Positions 1 to 5,736 of a DNA stretch of 6,210 nt are shown here, one piece after another (the stretch's first letter is position 1; the number at the start of each line of letters is the position of its first letter). Position numbers and translations under genes: made by a program. The DNA comes from an uncultured Collinsella sp. GTDB lineage: Bacteria; Actinomycetota; Coriobacteriia; Coriobacteriales; Coriobacteriaceae. The DNA lies in contig URJD01000115.1 of assembly GCA_900548075.1 (NCBI GenBank), forward strand, positions 1 to 6,210. Direction: 5' to 3'. The notes beneath the pieces are model-generated. The model did not search any database, was not told the DNA's origin, and saw only the letters and a list, made by a program, of their open reading frames with translations.

Positions 1-54
1 CTGGTGATCTCCGCCTTGAGAGGGCGGCGTCCTAAACCGCTAGACGAACGGGCC
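1..54 (-). tRNA. tRNA-Glu (anticodon CUC), 3' part cut off by the window edge
   Basis: The reverse complement folds as the 5' two thirds of a tRNA. It has a 7-nt acceptor strand GGCCCGT, a D arm with stem GTCT/GGAC, and an anticodon stem CCGCC/GGCGG closing the loop CTCTCAA. It then has a 5-nt variable region and the 5' strand of the T stem (ACCAG), where the window ends. The anticodon is CUC (plus-strand positions 18-20), which reads the glutamate codon GAG. The T loop, the 3' acceptor strand and any encoded CCA tail lie outside the window, so it cannot be seen whether this tRNA needs the neighbouring CCA-adding enzyme for maturation or only for repair. Confidence 0.93.
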
Positions 55-88
55 ACTTGACATCTGCACTGCCGTGCTGCGAGGAAAT

Positions 89-117
89 ATATTACGGGAC
101 AAAAAACGTCAGCGCAA
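89..117 (-). promoter_or_regulatory. Candidate promoter of tRNA-Glu
   Basis: On the minus strand a -35-like TTGCGC (112-117) and a -10-like TAATAT (89-94) are separated by exactly 17 nt. Transcription would start near position 82, about 28 nt before the mature tRNA 5' end. The -10 matches 4 of 6 consensus bases and the -35 only 3 of 6. The call therefore rests mainly on spacing and placement. Readthrough from cca is the alternative. Confidence 0.4.
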
Positions 118-124
118 GAAGAAA

Positions 125-151
125 TTCCAAATTGCCGAAAAATTGTCGGCA
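125..151 (-). terminator. Weak candidate terminator after cca
   Basis: About 30 nt past the cca stop, the minus strand has a perfect 6-bp stem TGCCGA/TCGGCA (146-151 with 133-138) around a 7-nt loop. It is followed by ATTTGG rather than a real U-run, so any termination would be inefficient. Some cca transcripts may continue into the tRNA gene. Confidence 0.4.
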
Positions 152-181
152 GGTTATGGAACACGCAGGTAAACTGGGTAG

Positions 182-1576
182 CTAATTCAAGTTGAGATGG
201 ACCAAAAGAGCTTCGCGATCGTTGGGAATGTTGTCTTCGATCACGGCATCGAAGGCGGCGTTGAGTAGCTGGCCTAGCTCGGGTCCCGGCTTCACACCGG
301 CGTGGATCAGGTCGCCGCCGTTGATGGCGAGCATCTTGAGCGTATAGGGCTCCCCCGCCTCCAGCAGCTCGTGCGCCATCGCGCGCATCTCCTCAATCGT
401 CTCTACGTAATAGAAGCACGACGGGGCCTTGCCGAGCGTATCGGCACGCTTAAGATCCATGAGCTCGTCCATCAAACGCGGCGTGTCGACGCCCTCGCCC
501 GAAAGCGCGCGCATCATATTGAGCAGACAGGAGCGCTCGGGGCGCAGCGGCTTGTCATGGTATTTGATGAGCAGGCACACGTCGCGCACCAAGTCGTGCG
601 AGAGCGCCAGGCGATCCATAATGACGCGCGCCTTCTTGGCGCCGAGCTCGGGATGACCGTAGAAGTGTCCGCTACCGGCATGGTCGACCGTGAAGCACGC
701 GGGCTTGGACACATCGTGCAAAAACGCCGCCCACATAAGGCTCGACGAGGGCGCGACGCCGTCACACAGCGCGAGCTCCCCCGCCACCGTCAGCACACGG
801 GCGATATGCACGTAGACGTTAAACGCATGATAGACACTGCGCTGATCAAACCCGCGACCCGCTGCCAACTCGGGCACGGCGGCGCAGATGAGCTCGGGAT
901 AGCGGAGCATCGCGTCTCCCCCATGACCGGTCGAAAGAATGCCCTCGAGCTCAATACCCACACGCTCACGCGCCACGGCATCGAGCAGCGGCGCGCACTC
1001 GGCAAGCGCACGCTTGGTCTCGAGCTCAATCATAAAGTCCAGACGGCAGGCAAAGCGCACCGCACGCAGCATGCGCAGGGCGTCCTCGTTAAAGCGACGC
1101 TTGGGATCGCCGACAGCGCGAATCAGCTTGCGCTCCAAGTCACCCTGGCCGTCGTAGCGGTCGACAAGCCCGCGCTCGGGATGCCAGGCCATGGCATTGA
1201 CGGTAAAGTCGCGGCGCGCCAGATCGTCCTCGAGCGAGGCGGCACGCTCCACACTCTGGGGATGACGACCATCGGTGTAAAAGCCATCCAGACGGTACGT
1301 GGTGACCTCGATACGCTCGCCATCGGAAATAGCCGTGATTCCGCCAAATTTAATGCCCGATTCCACAACCGCGATGCCGGCGGCCTCGAGCGCCGCTTTG
1401 GACTCCTGCCACAGGCCGCTACAGCACATATCAACATCGTGGCTGGGGTACCCCATAAGGGCGTCGCGCACCCAACCGCCCACGTACCAAGCCTCAAGAC
1501 CAGCCGCCTCAAGCGCGCGCAGGACGCGCAGGGACGCATCGGACGGTTGAGTACCGTTGAGCGAAACATTGCACAT
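182..1576 (-). CDS. cca: CCA tRNA nucleotidyltransferase, class II, with C-terminal HD domain
   Basis: The protein (464 aa) adds or repairs the 3' CCA of tRNAs in the cytoplasm using CTP and ATP. The nucleotidyltransferase head shows GGWVRD at about residues 33-38, then HDVDM with the metal-binding Asp pair at about 47 and 49. RRDFTVNA follows at about 121-128, and NEDALRMLR near 163-171 carries the EDxxR nucleotide-selecting motif of class II enzymes. An HD phosphohydrolase-type domain follows, with FLHDVSKP (His287-Asp288) and KYHD (His340-Asp341). The start was set at ATG 1576 because AGGAGG lies 8 nt upstream. A GTG 18 nt further upstream would put that SD inside the gene. Length fits HD-containing CCA/poly(A) polymerase-family enzymes. 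An A-adding-only enzyme or a poly(A) polymerase cannot be excluded from sequence alone, but the region around RFNEDALRMLRAVRFA looks CCA-type. The gene probably forms its own transcription unit behind the terminator at 1714-1745. Confidence 0.93.
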   Translation of the reverse strand: MCNVSLNGTQPSDASLRVLRALEAAGLEAWYVGGWVRDALMGYPSHDVDMCCSGLWQESKAALEAAGIAVVESGIKFGGITAISDGERIEVTTYRLDGFYTDGRHPQSVERAASLEDDLARRDFTVNAMAWHPERGLVDRYDGQGDLERKLIRAVGDPKRRFNEDALRMLRAVRFACRLDFMIELETKRALAECAPLLDAVARERVGIELEGILSTGHGGDAMLRYPELICAAVPELAAGRGFDQRSVYHAFNVYVHIARVLTVAGELALCDGVAPSSSLMWAAFLHDVSKPACFTVDHAGSGHFYGHPELGAKKARVIMDRLALSHDLVRDVCLLIKYHDKPLRPERSCLLNMMRALSGEGVDTPRLMDELMDLKRADTLGKAPSCFYYVETIEEMRAMAHELLEAGEPYTLKMLAINGGDLIHAGVKPGPELGQLLNAAFDAVIEDNIPNDREALLVHLNLN

Positions 1577-1713
1577 GCCTATGGCCTCCTGCACTTGTGA
1601 GCGTTAATCGATGGTTCTCAAGAAGTCTAACAAGAAACGAGAAAGCGCGCACACGCAATCGCGTCGTCGATTAGATAAAACGAGACAGCAGACGCCACAT
1701 ACGTTCAGCGAAC
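1577..1713 (-). promoter_or_regulatory. cca leader and promoter region, elements uncertain
   Basis: This gap lies between the kinase terminator and cca, so it should hold the cca promoter. Two -10 candidates are visible on the minus strand. TAGACT (1624-1629) is preceded by TGT, an extended -10 arrangement. TCTAAT (1670-1675) matches 5 of 6 consensus bases. Neither has a convincing -35 at 16-18 nt. No ORF with coding character was seen here. Confidence 0.35.
1585..1590 (-). promoter_or_regulatory. Shine-Dalgarno that fixes the cca start
   Basis: AGGAGG on the minus strand lies 8 nt before ATG 1576. It sits within the reading frame if the upstream GTG at 1594 is used, which argues for the ATG as the true start. 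Confidence 0.85.
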
Positions 1714-1745
1714 AAAAAACCCCCGCCTCGGAGATCCAAAGCGGG
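1714..1745 (-). terminator. Intrinsic terminator after the second PfkB kinase
   Basis: The minus strand forms a 10-bp stem (1736-1745 with 1722-1731, including two G-U pairs) closed by the tetraloop ATCT. It is followed by GG and six T residues (1714-1719). It lies 26 nt after the stop codon of the kinase gene and separates it from cca. Confidence 0.88.
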
Positions 1746-1771
1746 TGTTCGGCAACGATTTTTCGATGCGG

Positions 1772-2704
1772 TTAGCAGACCTGGCGAACCTCGATGTGCT
1801 TCTTATATTCGTCCACCTTGGCAAAATCGCCCAGACCGGGGCACTCGACCACGTTGGCGCCGGTGGCCATCGAAAGACGCAAGGCATCCTCGACTCGCTC
1901 GGGGGCGTCGTGCCACACGGACAGGAAAGCGGCCAGCGAGGAATCGCCGGCGCAGACGGTCGACAGCAGCTTGACGTCGAAGGTGCGGTTGGCAAACCAG
2001 ATATGCTCGCCGTTGGAGAAGTACGCACCGGCGCCACCGAGGGTCAGCAGCACGTTCTTGGCGCCCTTGGCGTGCAGCTCGGCCATCGCGCCCTTGACGG
2101 ACTCGTCGTCGCCACCGCTCACCTTAATGCCAAAGATGTCGAGCAGCTCATCGTCATTGGGCTTGATCAGCAGCGGCTCCATGGCAATGAGGTCTGCCAG
2201 CTGATGGCTCGAGATGTCGAGGACGAACTCGGCCCCCTTGGCCTTGACGCGGCGCAGGACCTCGGCCAAGAAGCCCTCGGAAGTGTTGGGAGGCAGCGAG
2301 CCGCTGATGACCAGGCAGGTCATGTCATCGAGCGAATCGATGAGCTCAAACATCTCCTGCTCGTTGGCCTCGTTGATGGCGGCACCGGCGTTGACCATGT
2401 TGTACTCGGTGTCGGGGCCGGCGTTGAGGAACACATTGACGCGCGTGATGCCGTCGGTCCACACGGGCTTGACGGGCACGCCCAGGGCCTCGGCGCCCTT
2501 AACGATAAACTCGCCCGAGAAACCGGCGAAAAAGCCCAGGATCGTGGTGTCGACGCCGTAGTGGTCAAGCGTAAACGAGACGTTGAGGCCCTTGCCGTTG
2601 GGCGTGTAGACGGCTTTGCGGGTACGCGTGACGGTGTTGGCAGCAAGACCGTCGCAGGCGATGTTGTAGTCAATGGCGGGATTTGCAGTGAGCGTGTAAA
2701 TCAT
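1772..2704 (-). CDS. PfkB-family sugar-phosphate kinase, probable 1-phosphofructokinase (second copy)
   Basis: The protein (310 aa) is a cytoplasmic ATP-dependent kinase of the ribokinase/PfkB fold. It most likely phosphorylates fructose 1-phosphate to fructose 1,6-bisphosphate. Visible motifs are the N-terminal MIYTLTANPAID with substrate-contacting Asp12, NGKGLN (36-41, usual form GGKGxN), TDGITRVN (about 83-90), SGSLPP near 134-139, KPNDDE near 181-186, and CAGD (251-254). CAGD stands where the family normally has GAGD, and Asp254 is the expected catalytic base. The start is ATG 2704, behind AAAGGA with a 6-nt spacer. It gives the same N-terminus and length as the neighbouring copy, whereas a GTG five codons upstream overlaps the SD. 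The two copies look about half identical by eye. This gene has its own -10 element and terminator, so it is probably transcribed alone. Tagatose-6-phosphate kinase or a minor 6-phosphofructokinase are alternatives, because substrate cannot be read from these motifs. Confidence 0.88.
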   Translation of the reverse strand: MIYTLTANPAIDYNIACDGLAANTVTRTRKAVYTPNGKGLNVSFTLDHYGVDTTILGFFAGFSGEFIVKGAEALGVPVKPVWTDGITRVNVFLNAGPDTEYNMVNAGAAINEANEQEMFELIDSLDDMTCLVISGSLPPNTSEGFLAEVLRRVKAKGAEFVLDISSHQLADLIAMEPLLIKPNDDELLDIFGIKVSGGDDESVKGAMAELHAKGAKNVLLTLGGAGAYFSNGEHIWFANRTFDVKLLSTVCAGDSSLAAFLSVWHDAPERVEDALRLSMATGANVVECPGLGDFAKVDEYKKHIEVRQVC

Positions 2705-2710
2705 GAATGT

Positions 2711-2716
2711 TCCTTT
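2711..2716 (-). promoter_or_regulatory. Shine-Dalgarno that fixes the start of the second kinase
   Basis: AAAGGA on the minus strand lies 6 nt before ATG 2704. The alternative GTG at 2719 would read through this site and add five residues absent from the paralogue. Confidence 0.7.
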
Positions 2717-2731
2717 CACGAAGCAACGTGT

Positions 2732-2744
2732 TAATGAAAGTATA
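2732..2744 (-). promoter_or_regulatory. Candidate -10 of the second kinase gene
   Basis: TATACT (2739-2744, 5 of 6 consensus bases) lies in the AT-rich part of the gap after the upstream terminator. It predicts a start near 2732 and a leader of about 28 nt. No good -35 is visible at normal spacing, so an activator or weak basal expression is possible. A small hairpin with CACG/CGTG arms (2717-2730) lies in the leader just ahead of the SD. Confidence 0.5.
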
Positions 2745-2833
2745 TTCCACGCATCGGTAAAAGGCTAGGACAACTCGGTGAACGGTGTGGAAGCGATGAA
2801 GTACGGCGGAACACCTCTCCCCCGTGGCGGAAC

Positions 2834-2864
2834 AAAAAGGCGCCCCAGCCGAAACCGGGGCGCC
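2834..2864 (-). terminator. Strong intrinsic terminator after the first PfkB kinase
   Basis: On the minus strand GGCGCCCC (2857-2864) pairs perfectly with GGGGCGCC (2839-2846). Three further pairs, two of them G-U, close a UUCG tetraloop, and five T residues follow (2834-2838). It lies 28 nt after the kinase stop codon. It ends the transcript that comes from ptsI and insulates the second kinase. Confidence 0.93.
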
Positions 2865-2892
2865 ACATGCGCACGAATATGTCGCGTTTCGA

Positions 2893-3825
2893 TTAGTGAC
2901 GATCGAGCTTGCGGACAGCAACGCGCTTGCTGTACTCGTCGACGTGACCGAAGTCGCCGATGCCGACGGACTCGGCAACGTTGGCGCCGGTGGCCATAGC
3001 GAGCTTCATGGCCTCCTCGACGTTGTCGCGATCCCTGTACCACTTGTGCAGGAACGCAGCGAGGGTGCAGTCGCCGGCGCAGACGGAAGAAACTAGCTTG
3101 ATGTTGAACTCACGCTTGGCGTACCAGATGTCCTCGCCGTTGGAGAAGTAAGCGTCGCCGCGGCTACCACGGGTGAGCAGCACGTTCTGAACGCCAGCGT
3201 CGTGAGCCATCTTCATGGCAACGCGAACCTCGTCGTCGGTGTCGACCGGCACGCCGAAGATGGCCTTCATCTCGTGATGGTTCGGCTTGATGAGCAGCGG
3301 CTTCTTGTGAGCGAGCTCCTTGAGCTTGTCGGAGGACAGGTCCAAGACGACGTCGGCGCCACGAGCCTGAGCGTGCTCCATGACCTGAGCCAGGAAGTCG
3401 GGCGTAGCTTTGGGAGGCACGGAGCCGGAGACGATCAGGCACTCAAGATCGCCCGCGGTGTCCAGGATGTTGTAGAGCTCCTCCTGGTGCTGCGGCGTGA
3501 TCGGAGCACCCGGGTTCAGGATGCCGTACTCGTGCTGGCCATCGTTGACGTAGGTGTTAATGCGCGTGATACCGTCGGTCCAGACCGGGCGGCAGAGGCA
3601 ACCCAGGTTCATGACCTCCTCGACGATGAACTTGCCCGTGAAGCCAGCGAAGAAGCCGAGCGCGACGGTGTCGACGCCCATCTTCTTAAAGGCGAAGGAC
3701 ACGTCGAGGCCCTTGCCGTTAGCCGTGTAGCTGGCCGAGCCGGTGCGGACGTTCTCGTCGGGCTCGAGCGGAGAGCTCGAAACCGTCATGTCGACAGCCG
3801 GGTTAGCGGTTAGCGTGTAGAACAT
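2893..3825 (-). CDS. PfkB-family sugar-phosphate kinase, probable 1-phosphofructokinase (first copy)
   Basis: This 310-aa cytoplasmic ATP-dependent kinase is paralogous to the gene downstream. In order it shows MFYTLTANPAVD (Asp12 at the sugar site), NGKGLD (36-41), TDGITRIN (83-90), SGSVPP (133-138), KPNHHE (180-185) and CAGD (249-252, Asp252 the expected catalytic base). As in its partner, GAGD has become CAGD and the first Gly of GGKG is Asn. Uniquely here, the motif's conserved Asn is Asp41. The start ATG 3825 follows AGGGGG with an 8-nt spacer. The gene lies 74 nt after ptsI with no U-tract terminator between them, so it is probably co-transcribed with ptsI. In other actinobacteria (for example Corynebacterium) fruK sits with PTS genes, which supports a fructose 1-phosphate role. 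Another hexose-phosphate substrate is possible given the Asp41 change. Confidence 0.88.
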   Translation of the reverse strand: MFYTLTANPAVDMTVSSSPLEPDENVRTGSASYTANGKGLDVSFAFKKMGVDTVALGFFAGFTGKFIVEEVMNLGCLCRPVWTDGITRINTYVNDGQHEYGILNPGAPITPQHQEELYNILDTAGDLECLIVSGSVPPKATPDFLAQVMEHAQARGADVVLDLSSDKLKELAHKKPLLIKPNHHEMKAIFGVPVDTDDEVRVAMKMAHDAGVQNVLLTRGSRGDAYFSNGEDIWYAKREFNIKLVSSVCAGDCTLAAFLHKWYRDRDNVEEAMKLAMATGANVAESVGIGDFGHVDEYSKRVAVRKLDRH

Positions 3826-3826
3826 T

Positions 3827-3842
3827 TACAGTACCCCCTGTA
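3827..3842 (-). other. Small hairpin presenting the SD of the first kinase in its loop
   Basis: In the transcript TACAG (3838-3842) pairs perfectly with CTGTA (3827-3831), leaving the loop GGGGTA that contains most of the G-rich SD. The stem ends one nucleotide before the start codon. It has only 5 bp and contains three A-U pairs, so it would be marginally stable. Confidence 0.4.
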
Positions 3843-3852
3843 TATGTGAGGG

Positions 3853-3882
3853 CCGCGTGGCCGGCCCATTCCAACCACGCGG
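3853..3882 (-). other. Long stem-loop between ptsI and the first kinase, no U-tract
   Basis: In the minus-strand transcript CCGCGTGG (3875-3882) pairs perfectly with CCACGCGG (3853-3860). The stem continues through two G-U and two G-C pairs, giving about 12 bp around a 6-nt loop. The G-U pairs would be C-A mismatches in the plus-strand transcript, so the structure suits the mRNA of these genes. No U-run follows, so it is more likely an mRNA-stabilising or processing hairpin, or a Rho-linked element, than an intrinsic terminator. Confidence 0.6.
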
Positions 3883-3899
3883 TTACCTCTGATACCAAA

Positions 3900-5609
3900 T
3901 TAGCGAGCTGCGGACTCGAGCAGTGCCTTGACCTCGGCGGCGGTGTTGCAGGCGAGCGCCTTCTCGGCGAGCTCGTCACACTCGGCCTTGGTCCACTGGC
4001 TGATGGTCTTGCGGGCGCGCAGGATCGACGGAGCGCTCATCGAGAACTCCTCCAGGCCCCAGCTGATCAGCAGCGGCTCGAGCAGCGGATCGGCAGCAGC
4101 CTCGCCGCACATACCGACCATGATGCCGGCCTTCACGCCGCTCTCGATGATGTTCTTGAGCGAGCGGAGCACGGCGGGATAGTACACCTGGTACAGGTTG
4201 GAGATGGTGTCGTTGCCACGGTCGGCGCACATGGTGTAGCCGATCAGGTCGTTGGTGCCGATGGAGAAGAAGTCGGCGACCTCGGCAAGACGGTCTGCGA
4301 GCAGCGAAGCGGCGGGCGTCTCGACCATAATGCCGACCTCGATGTTCTCGTTGAACTTTCGACCCTCTTCGGTCAGCTCGGCCTTGCACTGCTCGACGAG
4401 CTCCTTGACAGCCAAGACCTCCTCGACGCAGGTGACGAGCGGGATCATGATCTTGACGTCACCGAAGGCGCTAGCGCGCAGCAGAGCGCGGAGCTGGACC
4501 TTGTACTGGTCGGGATTGGCCAGGCAGTAACGCACGGCGCGGAAGCCCATGAAGGGGTTGTCTTCCTTGACCATGTGCAGATACGGAATCTCCTTGTCGC
4601 CACCCACATCGAGCGTGCGGATGATGACCGGAGCACCCTTGAGCGCGCTGGCGACCTTACGGTAGGCGTTGAACTGCTCCTCCTCGGAAGGAAGCTCAGC
4701 AGAGTCCATGAACAGGAACTCGGAGCGGAACAGACCGATGGCCTCGGCGTCGTGATCGAGCGCGTTGGGCACGTCATCGGGGTTACCGATGTTGCAAGCG
4801 ATGATCTTCTTGATGCCATCGGCAGTCACGGACGGCTTACCACGGAAGGCCTCGAGGGCTGCCTTCTCGGCAGCGAAGGCCTCGGCCTTGGCGGTGTAGG
4901 CAGCGAGCGTCTCCTCGTCGGGATCGGCCTCGACGATACCCTTGCCACCGTCGACGACAACGGTCATACCGTTGCGCAACGCAGTGCAGCTGTTGGAAAC
5001 CGAAAGGACAGCCGGGATCTCGAGGGCGCGCGCGATGATCGCGGAGTGCGACGTGCGGCCACCGGTCTCGGTGACGATGCCGGCAACGTGAGCCTTGTCG
5101 ATCGTAGCGGTCATAGACGGCGTAAGGTCGTGCACGACAACGACGGTGTTCTCGGGCAGAACGGAGAGGTCGACGACCTCCTTGCCCAGCAGCTCGGCCA
5201 GAATACCGGTACGGATGTCGGCGATGTCGGCCGCGCGCAGGCGGAACATCTCATCGTCCATGGACAGGAACATGTTCTCGAACATGGTCGAGGTGTCCAT
5301 GAGCGCCTGCTCGGCGCAGGTGCCGCCGTCAATGGCGGCGTTAATGGCGTCGGTCATGCCCGGGTCCTGAGCCAGGACAATGTGTCCGCTCATGATCTCG
5401 GCCTCGGCCTCGCCCACCGTCTCCTTCATGTGGTCGGCCTGAGCCTGGGTCTTCTCGCAGAAGACCGAAAGAGCGGACTGATAGCGCTCCTTCTCTGCTG
5501 CCGAATCGGCAACCTCGTGCGGCTCAAACGTCAAGTCGGGATCGACGGCGACCATGACGGTGCCGATACCGATGCCCTCGGAAGCGTTGACTCCCTGATA
5601 CATTCCCAT
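3900..5609 (-). CDS. ptsI: PTS Enzyme I (phosphoenolpyruvate-protein phosphotransferase)
   Basis: Enzyme I takes phosphate from PEP onto its own His and passes it to HPr, the first step of all PTS sugar uptake in the cytoplasm. The product is 569 aa. An N-terminal HPr-binding region leads to GGRTSHSAI with the phospho-acceptor His188. The C-terminal PEP-binding barrel shows FRSEFLFM (Arg295), RTLDVGGDK (Arg331), VETP (Glu430), GTND (Asn453-Asp454), DRGN (Arg464) and GMCGE (Cys501). Each lies one residue from its position in E. coli Enzyme I (His189, Arg296, Arg332, Glu431, Asn454-Asp455, Arg465, Cys502), so the enzyme should be complete and active. The segment after GTNDL reads IGYT, where many homologues have TQYT. 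ATG 5609 has GGAG 6 nt upstream, and ATG 5603 (MYQGV) is nearly as good. The longer reading to 5657 runs back past the SD and is unlikely. It is followed by a kinase gene after 74 nt. Confidence 0.97.
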   Translation of the reverse strand: MGMYQGVNASEGIGIGTVMVAVDPDLTFEPHEVADSAAEKERYQSALSVFCEKTQAQADHMKETVGEAEAEIMSGHIVLAQDPGMTDAINAAIDGGTCAEQALMDTSTMFENMFLSMDDEMFRLRAADIADIRTGILAELLGKEVVDLSVLPENTVVVVHDLTPSMTATIDKAHVAGIVTETGGRTSHSAIIARALEIPAVLSVSNSCTALRNGMTVVVDGGKGIVEADPDEETLAAYTAKAEAFAAEKAALEAFRGKPSVTADGIKKIIACNIGNPDDVPNALDHDAEAIGLFRSEFLFMDSAELPSEEEQFNAYRKVASALKGAPVIIRTLDVGGDKEIPYLHMVKEDNPFMGFRAVRYCLANPDQYKVQLRALLRASAFGDVKIMIPLVTCVEEVLAVKELVEQCKAELTEEGRKFNENIEVGIMVETPAASLLADRLAEVADFFSIGTNDLIGYTMCADRGNDTISNLYQVYYPAVLRSLKNIIESGVKAGIMVGMCGEAAADPLLEPLLISWGLEEFSMSAPSILRARKTISQWTKAECDELAEKALACNTAAEVKALLESAAR

Positions 5610-5610
5610 T

Positions 5611-5619
5611 CCTCTCTCC
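5611..5619 (-). promoter_or_regulatory. Extended SD serving two possible ptsI starts
   Basis: GGAGAGAGG on the minus strand offers GGAG 6 nt before ATG 5609 and GAGG 7 nt before ATG 5603. The two in-frame starts differ by two residues (MGMYQG or MYQG), and the sequence does not decide between them. Confidence 0.7.
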
Positions 5620-5628
5620 GTGTCATGT

Positions 5629-5657
5629 GATAAAGCGTTTTGCCATATCCATGACAA
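5629..5657 (-). promoter_or_regulatory. Weak candidate promoter for ptsI
   Basis: TTGTCA (5652-5657, 5 of 6 to TTGACA) is followed after exactly 17 nt by TTTATC (5629-5634), which matches only 3 of 6 -10 bases. The -35 overlaps the U-tract of the hairpin behind ptsH. The start would fall just before the ptsI SD. The poor -10 makes this tentative. Confidence 0.25.
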
Positions 5658-5691
5658 AAGAGCGCAGCTACCTTACAACAGGTCACTGCGC
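5656..5691 (-). terminator. Hairpin with short U-tract between ptsH and ptsI (possible partial terminator)
   Basis: In the minus-strand transcript GCGCAG (5686-5691) pairs with CTGCGC (5662-5667). An inner stem ACCT/AGGT is separated from it by a U-G pair and a mismatch, with a 6-nt loop. The 3' side runs into TCTTTT (5656-5661). The imperfect stem and short U-run suggest partial termination, which would let ptsH mRNA exceed ptsI mRNA. Confidence 0.6.
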
Positions 5692-5736
5692 CCCCAAATA
5701 TGAACTTAGTTGTTCAACATGCGACCCGTTTGAGTT

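Noticed and set aside
1..54. Attachment site or integrated element at the tRNA gene
   Set aside because: No integrase gene and no repeat of the tRNA end were seen, and the tRNA 3' part where integration usually occurs is outside the window.
302..1600. Plus-strand open frame of 432 codons opposite cca
   Set aside because: It is an antisense shadow of a clear CCA-enzyme gene. The product is Arg/His/Gln-rich with no family motif, and no convincing SD or promoter was seen.
1745..2734. Plus-strand open frame of 329 codons opposite the second kinase
   Set aside because: It is an antisense shadow like the others. The kinase on the minus strand has all family motifs, an SD and a terminator.
3202..3813. 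Plus-strand open frame of 203 codons opposite the first kinase
   Set aside because: It lies entirely within the kinase gene on the other strand and shows the same biased composition as the other antisense frames.
2893..3825. One kinase copy being a pseudogene
   Set aside because: Both frames are intact at 310 codons with catalytic Asp, ATP-site and sugar-site motifs, an SD and a downstream terminator. The Asp41 change alone is not evidence of decay.
3846..5630. Long plus-strand open frame of 594 codons opposite ptsI
   Set aside because: It mirrors ptsI almost exactly. Codon-biased GC-rich genes leave stop-poor antisense frames. The translation is low-complexity in Gly, Asp, Val and Leu with no recognisable domain, and ptsI itself is unmistakable.
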